From: Treponema sp. UBA6367 | GTDB lineage: Bacteria > Spirochaetota > Spirochaetia > Treponematales > Treponemataceae | Reading direction: 5' to 3' | DNA length: 64,000 nt | NCBI GenBank assembly: GCA_002437725.1 | Contig: DJRF01000010.1 | Coordinates: 405,001 to 469,000, forward strand | Shown here: piece by piece, positions 16,542 to 25,933 of the stretch | Layout of the letters: every line of letters starts with the position of its first letter | Numbering within the stretch: position 1 is the stretch's first letter | Notes under the pieces: model-generated | What the model was told of the DNA's origin: nothing | The model's input: the letters and a program-made list of their open reading frames with translations, nothing else | Database searches by the model: none | Made by a program: the position numbers and the translations under genes

Positions 16542-18143
16542 ATGGATTTTAAGGATTTTAATTTAGACTCCCGGCTGCTTAGTGGAATTGAAGCGGCTGG
16601 TTATACAACTTGTACCGATGTTCAAGAACAAGTTTTAAAGACTTCGCAGGATGGTTCAGATTTGTATGTTCAATCACAAACTGGAACTGGAAAAACTGCA
16701 GCTTACCTTGTTGCTATAATACAGGAAATGCTTTCAAAGGAAGAAAATAAAGGAAAAAAAGCATTGATTTTGGTTCCTACAAGGGAACTTGCTGTTCAAG
16801 TAGAAGAAGAAGCAAAGGTTTTAGTTGGTTCTTCAGGATTAAAAGCCTATAGTTTTTACGGTGGCGTTGGTTACGAAAAACAAATTGCCGCTATAAAGAA
16901 AGGTGTAGATATAATTGTTTCTACTCCTGGACGGCTTATAGATTTGCAAGAAGGCGGTCATATTGTTCTTGATGAAGTGTCTTTTCTTGTTTGTGATGAA
17001 GCAGATCGAATGTTCGACATGGGATTTTATCCTGATTTGCGGAAAATTTTAAAATTCATTCCTAAGTCAGAAAATCGGCAGACAATGCTTTTTAGCGCGA
17101 CACTGAATTCTTATGTAAAAAATCTTGCGTGGGAATACACTCGCAATCCAAAAGAAATTGAAATTGCTTGCGAAAACATAACTGTTAGCGAAATCGACCA
17201 GGAACTTCTTCATGTTTCTAGCGACGATAAAATGAAGCTTTTGATTGGCATTTTAAAAAATGAAAATCCTGAAAGCGTTATAATCTTCTGCAATACAAAG
17301 CGTTCTTGCGAAGTTGTCGCAAAGCGTCTTGAATTAAATGGTCTTAATGCTGACTTTATAATTGGTGATTTGCCTCAAAACAGGCGTTTAAAGATTTTAA
17401 ATAAGTTTAAGGAAGGAACTTTAAAAATCCTTGTAGCTACAGATGTTGCAGCTAGAGGAATTGATGTAAGCGACCTTGCAATGGTAATAAATTTTGATCT
17501 TCCAAACGAAGCTGAAAATTATGTTCACAGAATTGGCCGCACAGCTCGCGCTGGAAAGTCAGGAAAGGCGTATACGTTCTGTTCAGAGCAAGATGTTTAC
17601 AATTTGCCAGCAATTGAACGCTACATAGAAATGCAGATTCCTGCGAAAGTAGCTTATCCTGAACTTATGCAGGAAGATAAATCCGCTGGAGTTTATATAA
17701 AGACAGAAAATTGGCATGATGATGACCATTTTTCAAGAGGCGGCTATAGAGAGAAAAAACGTTCTAGTTCTGATTATAAAAAGGATAGAGATTTTTCTAA
17801 TAAAAAAGGTGGAAAAAAATCTTATAAAACTTCAAAGCAAAAAAACAAGCAGTTTGAAAAGTCTTATGATTACGACAAAATCGAAGGCCTGTCTTTTGAT
17901 GAGCGCATGAAGTTTTATAAAGATAAGTATTCTTCTTCAAAAAAGCCTTTTAAGAATGATGAAAAGAAAAATTCTTACAACAAAAAACATTCTTCATTCG
18001 AAAAAAACAATAAAAACTATAAGAATAAAAAGAATGTTGACTATAAAAAGAATCAAAGAAGACCTTACAATTCAGAAAAGGTAACTGTTCAACCAAAAAA
18101 GAAAGGTCTTTTTGAAAGAATTAAAGCATTTTTTGGGAGATAA
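16542..18143 (+). CDS. DEAD-box ATP-dependent RNA helicase
   Basis: RNA helicase of 533 residues. Motifs in order: Q-motif region TCTDVQEQV, Walker A QTGTGKTAA, PTRELAVQ, the DEAD box in CDEADRMFDMG, SAT in LFSATLN, and the C-terminal ATDVAARGID and HRIGRTARAG. Residues from about 400 to 533 are a Lys/Ser/Asn-rich, low-complexity tail, as in RhlE- or CsdA-like helicases acting on ribosome assembly or cold-stressed RNA. ATG 16542 is used; the upstream in-frame start at 16515 lies within the promoter spacer. An ABC-F gene follows after three bases, so the two probably share a transcript. Confidence 0.9.
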   Translation: MDFKDFNLDSRLLSGIEAAGYTTCTDVQEQVLKTSQDGSDLYVQSQTGTGKTAAYLVAIIQEMLSKEENKGKKALILVPTRELAVQVEEEAKVLVGSSGLKAYSFYGGVGYEKQIAAIKKGVDIIVSTPGRLIDLQEGGHIVLDEVSFLVCDEADRMFDMGFYPDLRKILKFIPKSENRQTMLFSATLNSYVKNLAWEYTRNPKEIEIACENITVSEIDQELLHVSSDDKMKLLIGILKNENPESVIIFCNTKRSCEVVAKRLELNGLNADFIIGDLPQNRRLKILNKFKEGTLKILVATDVAARGIDVSDLAMVINFDLPNEAENYVHRIGRTARAGKSGKAYTFCSEQDVYNLPAIERYIEMQIPAKVAYPELMQEDKSAGVYIKTENWHDDDHFSRGGYREKKRSSSDYKKDRDFSNKKGGKKSYKTSKQKNKQFEKSYDYDKIEGLSFDERMKFYKDKYSSSKKPFKNDEKKNSYNKKHSSFEKNNKNYKNKKNVDYKKNQRRPYNSEKVTVQPKKKGLFERIKAFFGR

Positions 18144-18146
18144 AAA

Positions 18147-19799
18147 TTGATTACTGTAAGCGATGTGAGTGTTCGTTTTAGCGAAAAACCACTTTTTAAA
18201 GATGTTAACTTAAAATTTACAAATGGAAACTGCTACGGAATTACAGGTGCAAATGGCGCTGGAAAGTCTACTTTTTTAAAAGTTCTTTCAGGTGAACTTG
18301 AGCACGATTCTGGCACAATTTCGATATCTACAGGCGAGCGAATGGCCGTTTTAAAGCAGGATCACTTTGCCTACGACAAATATTCTGTAAAAGACACCGT
18401 TATGATGGGCTATCCAAAACTTTACGAAATTGGCAAAGCTCGCGACGAAATCTATGCAAAACCAGATTTTACAGAGGAAGATGGAACAAAAGCTGCTGAG
18501 CTTGAAGCCGAATTTGGTGAGCTTGGCGGTTACGAAGCTGAAAATCAAATTGAACAGATGCTTTCCGGACTTGGTCTTGAAGAAGAATTTCACGACCGGC
18601 TTATGAGCGACCTTGATGAAAGCCAAAAAGTACGCGTTTTGCTTGCGCAAGCGATTTTCGGAAATCCAGACATTCTTCTTTTGGACGAACCTACGAACGG
18701 TCTTGATATAGAATCAATTTCTTGGCTTGAAAATTTTCTTTTGGAATTTGAAAACACAGTTATTGTTGTAAGCCACGACCGTCACTTTTTGAATACGGTT
18801 TGCACATATATTTGCGACATTGACTACGGAAAAATAACTCAATTTGCAGGAAACTATGATTTCTGGTATCAAATGACGCAAATCATGCAAAGACAGGCAA
18901 AAGAGCAGCAGAAAAAAGCTGAAGATAAAATGAAGGATTTAAAAGAATTTATTCTTCGCTTTAGTTCTAACGCTGCAAAATCAAAGCAGGCTACAAGCCG
19001 CAAAAAGATTTACGACAAACTTGCCCAGTCTGTGGAAGAGCTTCCTGTTTCTACAAGAAAGTTTCCTTATGTAAACTTTAAAGCCGACCGCGAAATTGGC
19101 AACAATGTTCTTGAAATAAAAGATTTGAACTATAAAGATGAAGATGGCGTAAAACTTTTAAATAATTTTAATTTAAAAGTAAATCGCACAGACAAAATTG
19201 CTTTTGTAGGAATTGAACACAATTCAATTTCTGCGCTTTTTGATATTATAAACGATGTGAAAAAGCCTGAAAGTGGAGAATTCTTTTGGGGGCAGACAAC
19301 AAGCCACACATATTTGCCACGCGATAACAGTTCTTATTTTGCAAACGACTTGAACATCACAGAATGGCTTAAACAATATTCTAAGGAACAAGACGATGCC
19401 TACGTTCGCGGTTTTTTGGGACGAATGCTTTTTAGCGGCGATGAGTCTTTAAAAAAAGTAAAGGTTCTTAGCGGTGGCGAAAAAGTTCGATGCATGTTGA
19501 GCAAGCTTATGCTTAGCGGTGCAAACGTTTTAATTATGGACGACCCGACCAATCACTTGGATTTGGAAGCAATTCAGTCGCTGAATGAAGCTTTAATAAG
19601 TTTTCCAGGTGTGGTTTTGTTTACAAGCCATGACCACGAGTTTATTCAATCTATTGCAAACAGAATTATTGAAATTACACCAAACGGCGTAATTGACCGC
19701 ATGACAAACTTTGATTCATACATTGCGGATAAAACCATAGATGAATTGCGAAAGGAAATGTACAAAGGAACTGGAAAGAAAATAAAATTCCGCGTGTAA
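18147..19799 (+). CDS. ABC-F family ATPase, YbiT type
   Basis: Soluble twin-ATPase of 550 residues of the ribosome-acting ABC-F class. Two nucleotide-binding domains are visible: Walker A GANGAGKST with Walker B ILLLDEPTN in the first half, and VLSGGEKVRC with VLIMDDPTNHLDLEA in the second. The linker contains RFSSNAAKSKQATSR, closely like E. coli YbiT. The first signature motif is degenerate (DLDESQKVRV), and the second domain lacks a clear Walker A (GIEHNSISAL), so probably only one composite ATP site is fully canonical. It follows the RNA helicase gene closely, fitting a role in translation or ribosome assembly. Confidence 0.88.
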   Translation: MITVSDVSVRFSEKPLFKDVNLKFTNGNCYGITGANGAGKSTFLKVLSGELEHDSGTISISTGERMAVLKQDHFAYDKYSVKDTVMMGYPKLYEIGKARDEIYAKPDFTEEDGTKAAELEAEFGELGGYEAENQIEQMLSGLGLEEEFHDRLMSDLDESQKVRVLLAQAIFGNPDILLLDEPTNGLDIESISWLENFLLEFENTVIVVSHDRHFLNTVCTYICDIDYGKITQFAGNYDFWYQMTQIMQRQAKEQQKKAEDKMKDLKEFILRFSSNAAKSKQATSRKKIYDKLAQSVEELPVSTRKFPYVNFKADREIGNNVLEIKDLNYKDEDGVKLLNNFNLKVNRTDKIAFVGIEHNSISALFDIINDVKKPESGEFFWGQTTSHTYLPRDNSSYFANDLNITEWLKQYSKEQDDAYVRGFLGRMLFSGDESLKKVKVLSGGEKVRCMLSKLMLSGANVLIMDDPTNHLDLEAIQSLNEALISFPGVVLFTSHDHEFIQSIANRIIEITPNGVIDRMTNFDSYIADKTIDELRKEMYKGTGKKIKFRV

Positions 19800-19850
19800 A
19801 TTAAGTGTGAAGGTCAGCTTTTTCTAATGGCAGCTTTTTAGTTGTTGACA

Positions 19851-21863
19851 TTAGTTCTGCGGAAAACTGAACTTTTTTAGCATTTCGCTTAAAATGTCGT
19901 GGCCTGTTTCTTGGGTAACAGTTTTCATTGGCTCGTGGTATTCAACAAGGTTTTCTGGAATTTCGTCAAGAAATCGGCTTGGTTCACATTCTACACAAGA
20001 CATTTGCTTTCTTCGCTTTAGGCATGATGAGATTAAAAGCTTTTCTCGTGCCCGCGTGATTGCGACATAAAAAAGCCTGCGCTCTTCTTCGACGTTGCCG
20101 TCATTTTCTTCAACTGAACGTGCGTGTGGAATTAGTCCTTCTTCTGCTCCGGCAATAAAAACTACAGGAAATTCCAAGCCTTTTGAAGCGTGAATTGTCA
20201 TTAGGTTTACTTTTCCCTTGTCGTTTTCGTCGTCACCGTTGTCGCGGCTCATTAGCGTTATTCTGTTTAAATAGTTGAACAAGTTTGGATTAGGATTGTC
20301 TGGATCTATTTCCCAGCGTTCCATCATGTCTAAAAAGAGTTCAATGTTTTTTAGTTTGAATCTTACGGCTTTTTCGCTTTTTGAATATTCTGAAACTAAA
20401 TACGATTTGTAATCGATTTCTTCCAGCATTTCTCTTACTTTTTTTGCAAGTCCGTGTCCGCTTAAAAGTTTTGTTCTGTATGCTTCAATCGTGTTTGAAA
20501 AATTTTCTAATTCTTCCTTTAGGTTTTCGCTAGCGGGGCTGTCTTCTCTTTTTAAAAGCGACTGAATTGCGTTCCAAAGGGTTGTTTCTAAAGCGTTTGC
20601 TTCGTCATTTATAAGTTGAATTGCCGCTCTGCCAATTCCCCTTCGTGGAACATTTATTATTCTTAGAAGGTTTATGTCGTCATCGTGATTTGAAATTGTC
20701 CGCAAGTAGCTTATAACGTCTTTTATTTCTTTGCGTTCAAAAAAGCTGGTTCCGCCGCTCATTGTGTATGGAATATTTGATTGCAAAAAGGCTTCTTCAA
20801 TAAAGCGGCTTTGCGAATTTGAGCGAATCAGAACGCCGAAATCATCGTATTTTCGCTTGTCTTCCATTGCAATTCCTTGAATGCTTTCGGCAATAAAGTC
20901 GGCTTCTGCAGTTTCATTTTCTGGCATAAAGATTTCAATCGGTTTTCCAGCGCCTTTTCCGCTCCAAAGTTTTTTGTCTTTTCTGTTTGTGTTGTGGCTA
21001 ATAACGCCGTTTGCCGCTTCCAGAATTGTTCCTGTTGAGCGGTAGTTTTGTTCAAGGCGGATTTCTGTTACGTCAAAATCTTTTTCAAAATTGATTATGT
21101 TCTGGTAGTCTGCGCCGCGCCAGCTGTAGATTGACTGGTCGTCATCGCCAACAACCGCAACGTTTTTGTCTGCTAAAAGCCTCATTAGTTCGTACTGCTG
21201 ATGGCTTGTGTCTTGAAATTCGTCTACCATTATGTATTTGAATCGTTCTTTGTAGCGGGCAAGGACTTCTGGATGTTCTTTAAAAAGTTTTATTGGCAAA
21301 ACAATCAAATCGTCAAAATCTACGGAATTGTAGAGTTTTAGACCTTCCTGGTAGCTTTCGTAAAGCTGGCGGTACATATCGTTTGCAGTTTCCCAGTTTT
21401 TTCTGCCGGTTTTTATGTTCGAAAAGAGTGTGCTTATTTTGTAGGTGTCCAATGCGTCTGGAGAAAAATTTAATTCCCGTCCACATTCTTTTATCAGGGA
21501 AATTCTGTCTGTTTCATCGTAGATTGAAAAATTTTCGCGGTAGCCGAGTTTGTCTATGTCTTGGCGAAGGACTTTTACTCCAAATGCATGGAACGTAGAA
21601 ACCGTAAGCAGTTGCAGTTTCTTCTGAGTAAGTTCTTTTACGCGGTCTGCCATTTCTTTTGCGGCTTTGTTCGTAAAGGTTAGGGCAAGAATTTGGCTTT
21701 GCGGAATGCCAATGTCTAGCATGTGTGCGATTCTGTAAGTTATTACGCGGGTTTTGCCGCTTCCGGCTCCTGCAATAATAAGAATTGCTCCATCGACTGA
21801 AGAAACTGCTTTAAATTGCTGCGGATTTAATTCATTTTTTAATGTTTCCAAATCAATTGCCAT
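19851..21863 (-). CDS. UvrD/PcrA/Rep-family DNA helicase
   Basis: Superfamily 1A 3'-5' DNA helicase, 670 residues, used in repair and replication restart. Walker A AGAGSGKT at residues 31-38, LTFTNKAAKEM (Ia), VDEFQDTS (motif II), VGDDDQSIYSWRGA (III), LEQNYRS (IV), TIHASKGLEF (V) and VAITRARE (VI) are all present. Length is closer to E. coli Rep than to PcrA, and no long C-terminal RNA-polymerase-binding tail is obvious. It lies alone on the minus strand, convergent with the ABC-F gene and divergent from hexokinase. Confidence 0.94.
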   Translation of the reverse strand: MAIDLETLKNELNPQQFKAVSSVDGAILIIAGAGSGKTRVITYRIAHMLDIGIPQSQILALTFTNKAAKEMADRVKELTQKKLQLLTVSTFHAFGVKVLRQDIDKLGYRENFSIYDETDRISLIKECGRELNFSPDALDTYKISTLFSNIKTGRKNWETANDMYRQLYESYQEGLKLYNSVDFDDLIVLPIKLFKEHPEVLARYKERFKYIMVDEFQDTSHQQYELMRLLADKNVAVVGDDDQSIYSWRGADYQNIINFEKDFDVTEIRLEQNYRSTGTILEAANGVISHNTNRKDKKLWSGKGAGKPIEIFMPENETAEADFIAESIQGIAMEDKRKYDDFGVLIRSNSQSRFIEEAFLQSNIPYTMSGGTSFFERKEIKDVISYLRTISNHDDDINLLRIINVPRRGIGRAAIQLINDEANALETTLWNAIQSLLKREDSPASENLKEELENFSNTIEAYRTKLLSGHGLAKKVREMLEEIDYKSYLVSEYSKSEKAVRFKLKNIELFLDMMERWEIDPDNPNPNLFNYLNRITLMSRDNGDDENDKGKVNLMTIHASKGLEFPVVFIAGAEEGLIPHARSVEENDGNVEEERRLFYVAITRAREKLLISSCLKRRKQMSCVECEPSRFLDEIPENLVEYHEPMKTVTQETGHDILSEMLKKFSFPQN

Positions 21864-21920
21864 AAGCCATTTAATCTAACATGCTATTGATTTTTACGCA
21901 ATATTTGATAAAATTAAATA

Positions 21921-22002
21921 GTCTAAACTTCTGGTTTTTAGAAAAATAAGCAAAAGCGTTGAAAGCGTTTTTTCAATTCATAAAAAACTCGAAGTTTGAG
22001 TA
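21921..22002 (+). repeat. Dispersed imperfect palindrome, family A
   Basis: Left arm GTCTAAACTTCTGGTTTTTA and right arm TAAAAAACTCGAAGTTTGAG fold together; between them is AAAGCGTTGAAAGCGTTTT. It lies between the helicase and hexokinase genes. Confidence 0.55.
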
Positions 22003-22094
22003 AATATGCTGATGTTTTAATTTAATAAGGCGAAAGATGAATTTCGGCAAAATTAAAATTTCAGGCTTTACAATTTAATTTTCAGAGGTTTTTT

Positions 22095-23387
22095 ATGAAC
22101 AATGCGGTAAGTGCTTTTCTTTCTAAACACAATTTTGTGCGCCACGTAGACGTTAATACTGTTGCGGAATCAATCCTTGATGACATGAATCGTGGATTGC
22201 GTCAAGAAAAATCTGATGAAGACATGATTCCTACCTGGTGCTTGCCACCTTCAAAAAAAGTTTCTGAAAAGTCTGTAATTGTAATTGATGCTGGTGGAAC
22301 AAATTTCCGCTCTTGTCTTGTTACATTTGATATAAATGGCGTGCCTTCTATTTCGGATATGGAAAAAACAAAGATGCCTGGCGTTGAAAAAGAGCTTTCT
22401 AAAAAAGAATTTTTTGACTGTTTTGCTAAAAATCTTGAGCATCTTAAGAATAAAGCTGATTCTATAGGGTTTTGTTTTTCTTATCCAATGCAAATTACAG
22501 ATAATGGCGACGGAATTTTATTAGGTTTTTCAAAGGAAGTAAAAGCTCCTGAAGTTGTAGGCTGCAAAGTTGGCGAATGTTTAAAAGATGCGTTGGAAGA
22601 GCACGGCTGGAAGCGTCCTGGCAAGGTTACAATGTTAAATGATACAGTTGCCGCGCTTTTGGCAGGAGCTGCGGCCGCTAAGCAAGGAAGACTTTATTCT
22701 TCGTATATTGGCTTGATTCTTGGAACAGGAATGAATGCCGCTTATATTCAGCCAGAACTTTCTTTTAGGAAAGGTTTTAAAAAACAGATTGTTGTTTGCG
22801 AAGCTGGAAAAATCCGTTGCGTAAACAGAAGCGATTTTGATATAGAATTTGATAAAACTACTCAAAAGCCTGGCGAATTTTACATGGAAAAATTGTGTTC
22901 TGGCGCCTATTTAGGACCTCAAACACTTTTTATGCTAAAAGGCGCTGCGCAAGAGGGGCTTTTTTCTGAATCTTTAGCAAGCAAGCTCCTTTCATTGAAC
23001 GAACTTACAACAATTGAAATTTCAGACTTTTTAGCCGCCCCTTATTCTGAATGTACGCTTGCAAAACTTTGCAGCGATGCGAACGCTGGTGAAGAGGATA
23101 TGAATCGCTTGTACCAGCTTTTAGATGCCGTTGTGGAACGTTCTGCTCGCTATGCCGCTGCAATTCTTGTGGCAGATGTAATTCAGTGCGGAGAAGGCAA
23201 AAATGCTTCAAAACCTGTTTGTATTTTGTGCAATGGTTCTACTTTTTATAAGACCCACATGATTTATAAAAGAGTTTGTGCTTATTTGGAGCGTTCTCTT
23301 ACCATTGAACGCGGTTTGTACTGGGAAATAGTTTCTCTTGAAAATGATATAACTTTTGGAACTGCAATTGCAGGGCTTATTGACTAA
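22095..23387 (+). CDS. Hexokinase (eukaryote-type family)
   Basis: Phosphorylates glucose and related hexoses with ATP, feeding glycolysis. 430 residues, about the length of one hexokinase unit. Phosphate-1 motif VIDAGGTNFRSC lies near residue 57, the sugar-binding FCFSYPM near 130, and NDTVAALLAG near 178. Residues GLILGTGMNAAY give the second phosphate-binding loop. Hexokinase of this family is typical of treponemes but rare in bacteria generally. The SD AGAGG precedes ATG. It is followed after 16 bases by the flagellar gene flbB, an unusual neighbour that suggests read-through between metabolism and motility genes. Confidence 0.92.
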   Translation: MNNAVSAFLSKHNFVRHVDVNTVAESILDDMNRGLRQEKSDEDMIPTWCLPPSKKVSEKSVIVIDAGGTNFRSCLVTFDINGVPSISDMEKTKMPGVEKELSKKEFFDCFAKNLEHLKNKADSIGFCFSYPMQITDNGDGILLGFSKEVKAPEVVGCKVGECLKDALEEHGWKRPGKVTMLNDTVAALLAGAAAAKQGRLYSSYIGLILGTGMNAAYIQPELSFRKGFKKQIVVCEAGKIRCVNRSDFDIEFDKTTQKPGEFYMEKLCSGAYLGPQTLFMLKGAAQEGLFSESLASKLLSLNELTTIEISDFLAAPYSECTLAKLCSDANAGEEDMNRLYQLLDAVVERSARYAAAILVADVIQCGEGKNASKPVCILCNGSTFYKTHMIYKRVCAYLERSLTIERGLYWEIVSLENDITFGTAIAGLID

Positions 23388-23403
23388 TTATACGAGGTTC
23401 GCT

Positions 23404-24024
23404 GTGAAATCTGTAGGAAAATCTATTGTTCTTATTATGCTGATTATAATTATGGCCTTAGGAGGATTGCTTTGGTTTAATTATTTAGGTGTAATTCGTT
23501 TAGGTTCATTTTTTTCTCCTCTTTATAAAGTGATGGGAAAAGATGCTCAGACTTCAGTTACAGCAACCTCTTCAAAGCCTGTTGTTGCTGATTTAGATCA
23601 AGACAGAATAAATAAGCAGTTAGAATCCATTGAAATTCAAAGAGAAGAATTAAACAGCCGCGAGGCTGAAATCGAAAAAAAAGAAAAATTGAATGAACAG
23701 ATTGCCAATGAGCTTGCAAATCGTGAAAAATCTCAAGAAGATAGAGAAAAAACATTTAACCAAATGGTAAAACAGTACGATGATAAAAATGTAAACATCG
23801 AACAGATTGCGACAAATCTGAATGGAATGCAACCGGATTCTGCTGTAAACATTCTTCTTGCAATGGACGATCAGACTATTATCGACGTCTTGCGCAAGGT
23901 GGAAGAAATTGCAGCTAAAAATGAAACCTCTTCAATGGGGTCGTACTGGCTTTCTAAAATGCCTGCGCAAAGGGCGGCTGAAATACAAAGAAAGATGCTA
24001 AGTAAACCTGATTCTTTGAAGTAA
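23404..24024 (+). CDS. flbB: Periplasmic flagellar collar protein FlbB
   Basis: Spirochaete-specific motor protein of about 206 residues. One N-terminal membrane helix (about 7-28) is followed by a long coiled coil rich in Glu/Lys/Gln (about 65-130) and a MotE/FliG-like C-terminal helical domain (MQPDSAVNILLAMDDQ, KMPAQRAAEIQRKM). In Borrelia FlbB forms the base of the periplasmic collar. GTG start with SD CGAGG; the in-frame upstream start would run deep into the hexokinase gene. First gene of a four-gene flagellar run (flbB-fliK-flgD-flgE). Confidence 0.85.
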   Translation: MKSVGKSIVLIMLIIIMALGGLLWFNYLGVIRLGSFFSPLYKVMGKDAQTSVTATSSKPVVADLDQDRINKQLESIEIQREELNSREAEIEKKEKLNEQIANELANREKSQEDREKTFNQMVKQYDDKNVNIEQIATNLNGMQPDSAVNILLAMDDQTIIDVLRKVEEIAAKNETSSMGSYWLSKMPAQRAAEIQRKMLSKPDSLK

Positions 24025-24090
24025 GGAAATTCTAAAAACTGTCGCAATTGTTCTTTTTTAACTTACAGTTTGCAAGTTGGAGGAATGTTC

Positions 24091-25392
24091 ATGCAGGCAG
24101 TTAGCATAAATTCTTCAAATGATTTTTTGTCGCAGATGCCACAAACGTCTGAATCGAATACAAAAATAGAAGAACCAAAAAAATCTTTTAGCGAGCTTAT
24201 TTCAAAAGCAAAAGCTGCAGAAGAAGAAAAAGAACCGTCTTCAGGCGACGCTGTTGAGCAAAAAGCAGAAGATTGCGCTGATATTCAACAAAAAGATTTT
24301 GAAGAAAAAGTAGTTGCTCAAGAACAAAAAGAATCTATTCCTAAAAATCATGCGGATTCTGAAATTTCTAGAAAGAAGAATTCAAAAAAAATAGCTAGCA
24401 ACGAAAGAAAACAAAATAAGCTTGATGCAAAAGCGGAATCTCAAAACAACGAGCTTTCCGAAAAAATGCCAATTCATTCTGCAATTCTTCTAGAGCAGCA
24501 AAATATTCAAAATAAAAGCCAGCTTGAAGATTCTCAAAATAGCAATAGTGTTGGTGTCTTGCTAAAAAATGTTGAAAAAAACGCAGGAAGGAACGAAGAA
24601 CTTTCTGTTTCCGAAGTGAGCATTGAACAAAGCGGCATTGAAACGGATTTTTTACAGACTTTGCCACATAAGGAAAATCTTTCAGAAATTGATAATAAAA
24701 ACATCAAGTCTAATAACAGCAAAAATGAAAAAACAAAGGTTTCTAAAGCTGAAAATCAGAGTAAGATAACTGTTTCCGACTACAGAACTGAAGCTGCTGA
24801 AAAAAAGCCTGTTGTTGAAGAGAAATCTTTAAAAACTGTAGAAGTCCACGAGTCTGAAGTTGTAATGGAACTTAATTCTAATGCTCAGCAAAATATACTT
24901 TCTCTCGATTCTCAGTCTGCAAGTGCTAATGGTTCTGATTTCCAGGCTATGCTTTCAAATCAAATTCAGCATAATGCAGGAGATATTGTGAAAGCTGGGC
25001 AAATAATTTTAAAAGATAAAAACGAAGGTTCCATAAAATTAATTTTGCATCCAGAATCTTTAGGAAATGTTAAGATTGATCTTCAAATTTCCGATAAAAA
25101 TATTACAGGACGAATTGTTGTTGCTTCACAAGAAGCATTCAATGCGTTTAGAGACAGCACCGACAGTTTAAAACAGGCATTTCTCAACAGCGGATTTGAT
25201 TCCGCCGGGCTTGAACTTGCTTTTGCTGGTCAGAATGCTGAATCTGGACAGTTTTCAGAAAAAAGAGAAGATCCTTCCGCTTTGTTTGTGGCAAATAGGG
25301 AATATGGGATTTTTTCTGATTCTGGAAATGAAGAATACGAGAGCGAAGCTCTTTCGCTTTACACAAAGAATTCTGTGAATATTGTCGCATAA
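24091..25392 (+). CDS. fliK: Flagellar hook-length control protein FliK
   Basis: Molecular ruler of 434 residues that sets hook length and triggers the export switch. Residues 1-290 are low-complexity, rich in Glu/Lys/Ser/Asn, as in FliK N-terminal halves. The C-terminal Flg_hook domain (about 300-390) is clear: IKLILHPESLGNVKIDLQIS followed by ASQEAFNAFRDS. ATG 24091 is chosen since it lies seven bases after GGAGGA; the ATG at 24085 is too close to it. Lies between flbB and flgD, the order known from spirochaete operons (where it was called FlbC). Confidence 0.88.
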   Translation: MQAVSINSSNDFLSQMPQTSESNTKIEEPKKSFSELISKAKAAEEEKEPSSGDAVEQKAEDCADIQQKDFEEKVVAQEQKESIPKNHADSEISRKKNSKKIASNERKQNKLDAKAESQNNELSEKMPIHSAILLEQQNIQNKSQLEDSQNSNSVGVLLKNVEKNAGRNEELSVSEVSIEQSGIETDFLQTLPHKENLSEIDNKNIKSNNSKNEKTKVSKAENQSKITVSDYRTEAAEKKPVVEEKSLKTVEVHESEVVMELNSNAQQNILSLDSQSASANGSDFQAMLSNQIQHNAGDIVKAGQIILKDKNEGSIKLILHPESLGNVKIDLQISDKNITGRIVVASQEAFNAFRDSTDSLKQAFLNSGFDSAGLELAFAGQNAESGQFSEKREDPSALFVANREYGIFSDSGNEEYESEALSLYTKNSVNIVA

Positions 25393-25426
25393 AGGTTTAA
25401 CGCTTTTTACGATTGTGAGGTGAATG

Positions 25427-25876
25427 ATGGATTTGAATAACTTGAATACAACCATGTCTTCTAGCGAAAAGTTTGCAGTTGAAAATGAAGTGAATAATTT
25501 CAACAAAGCAAATGCTTTAAATGGGCGTAAGACTAGTCAGCAGCTGGGTAAGGATGATTTTCTAAAACTTTTGATTACACAGCTTTCCAATCAGGATCCT
25601 ACAAGCCCAATGGAAGACACTCAGTTTATTTCTCAAATGGCTCAGTTTAGTTCGCTTGAACAGATGACAAATCTTAATGAGTCGTTTACAAAAATGTCTG
25701 CGATGATTAATTCTAGCCAGGCAGCAACAACCTTGGGAAGAACTGTTGAAATCGATATAGGCGATACAGTTACTAAAGGAACTGTGGAAGCGACTACAAT
25801 GGGAGAATCTCCTCAGGTTCTTGTAAATGGAACTTATTACGATATGGCAAAAATAAAAGCCGTATACGGAAACTAA
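25427..25876 (+). CDS. flgD: Flagellar hook assembly scaffold FlgD
   Basis: Hook cap protein needed for FlgE polymerisation; about 149 residues, the short form. The N-terminal FlgD signature is seen: LGKDDFLKLLITQLSNQDP followed by SQMAQFSSLEQM. The C-terminal Ig-like/tudor domain of longer FlgD proteins is absent, as in other spirochaetes. Start 25427 is preferred over 25424 because of spacing to GTGAGG. Third gene of the flagellar run. Confidence 0.92.
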   Translation: MDLNNLNTTMSSSEKFAVENEVNNFNKANALNGRKTSQQLGKDDFLKLLITQLSNQDPTSPMEDTQFISQMAQFSSLEQMTNLNESFTKMSAMINSSQAATTLGRTVEIDIGDTVTKGTVEATTMGESPQVLVNGTYYDMAKIKAVYGN

Positions 25877-25933
25877 TTGCAGTTGTTAGAAAAATCTAGC
25901 AAGTAATTTTGGAATCAATAGCGGGGTATATAT

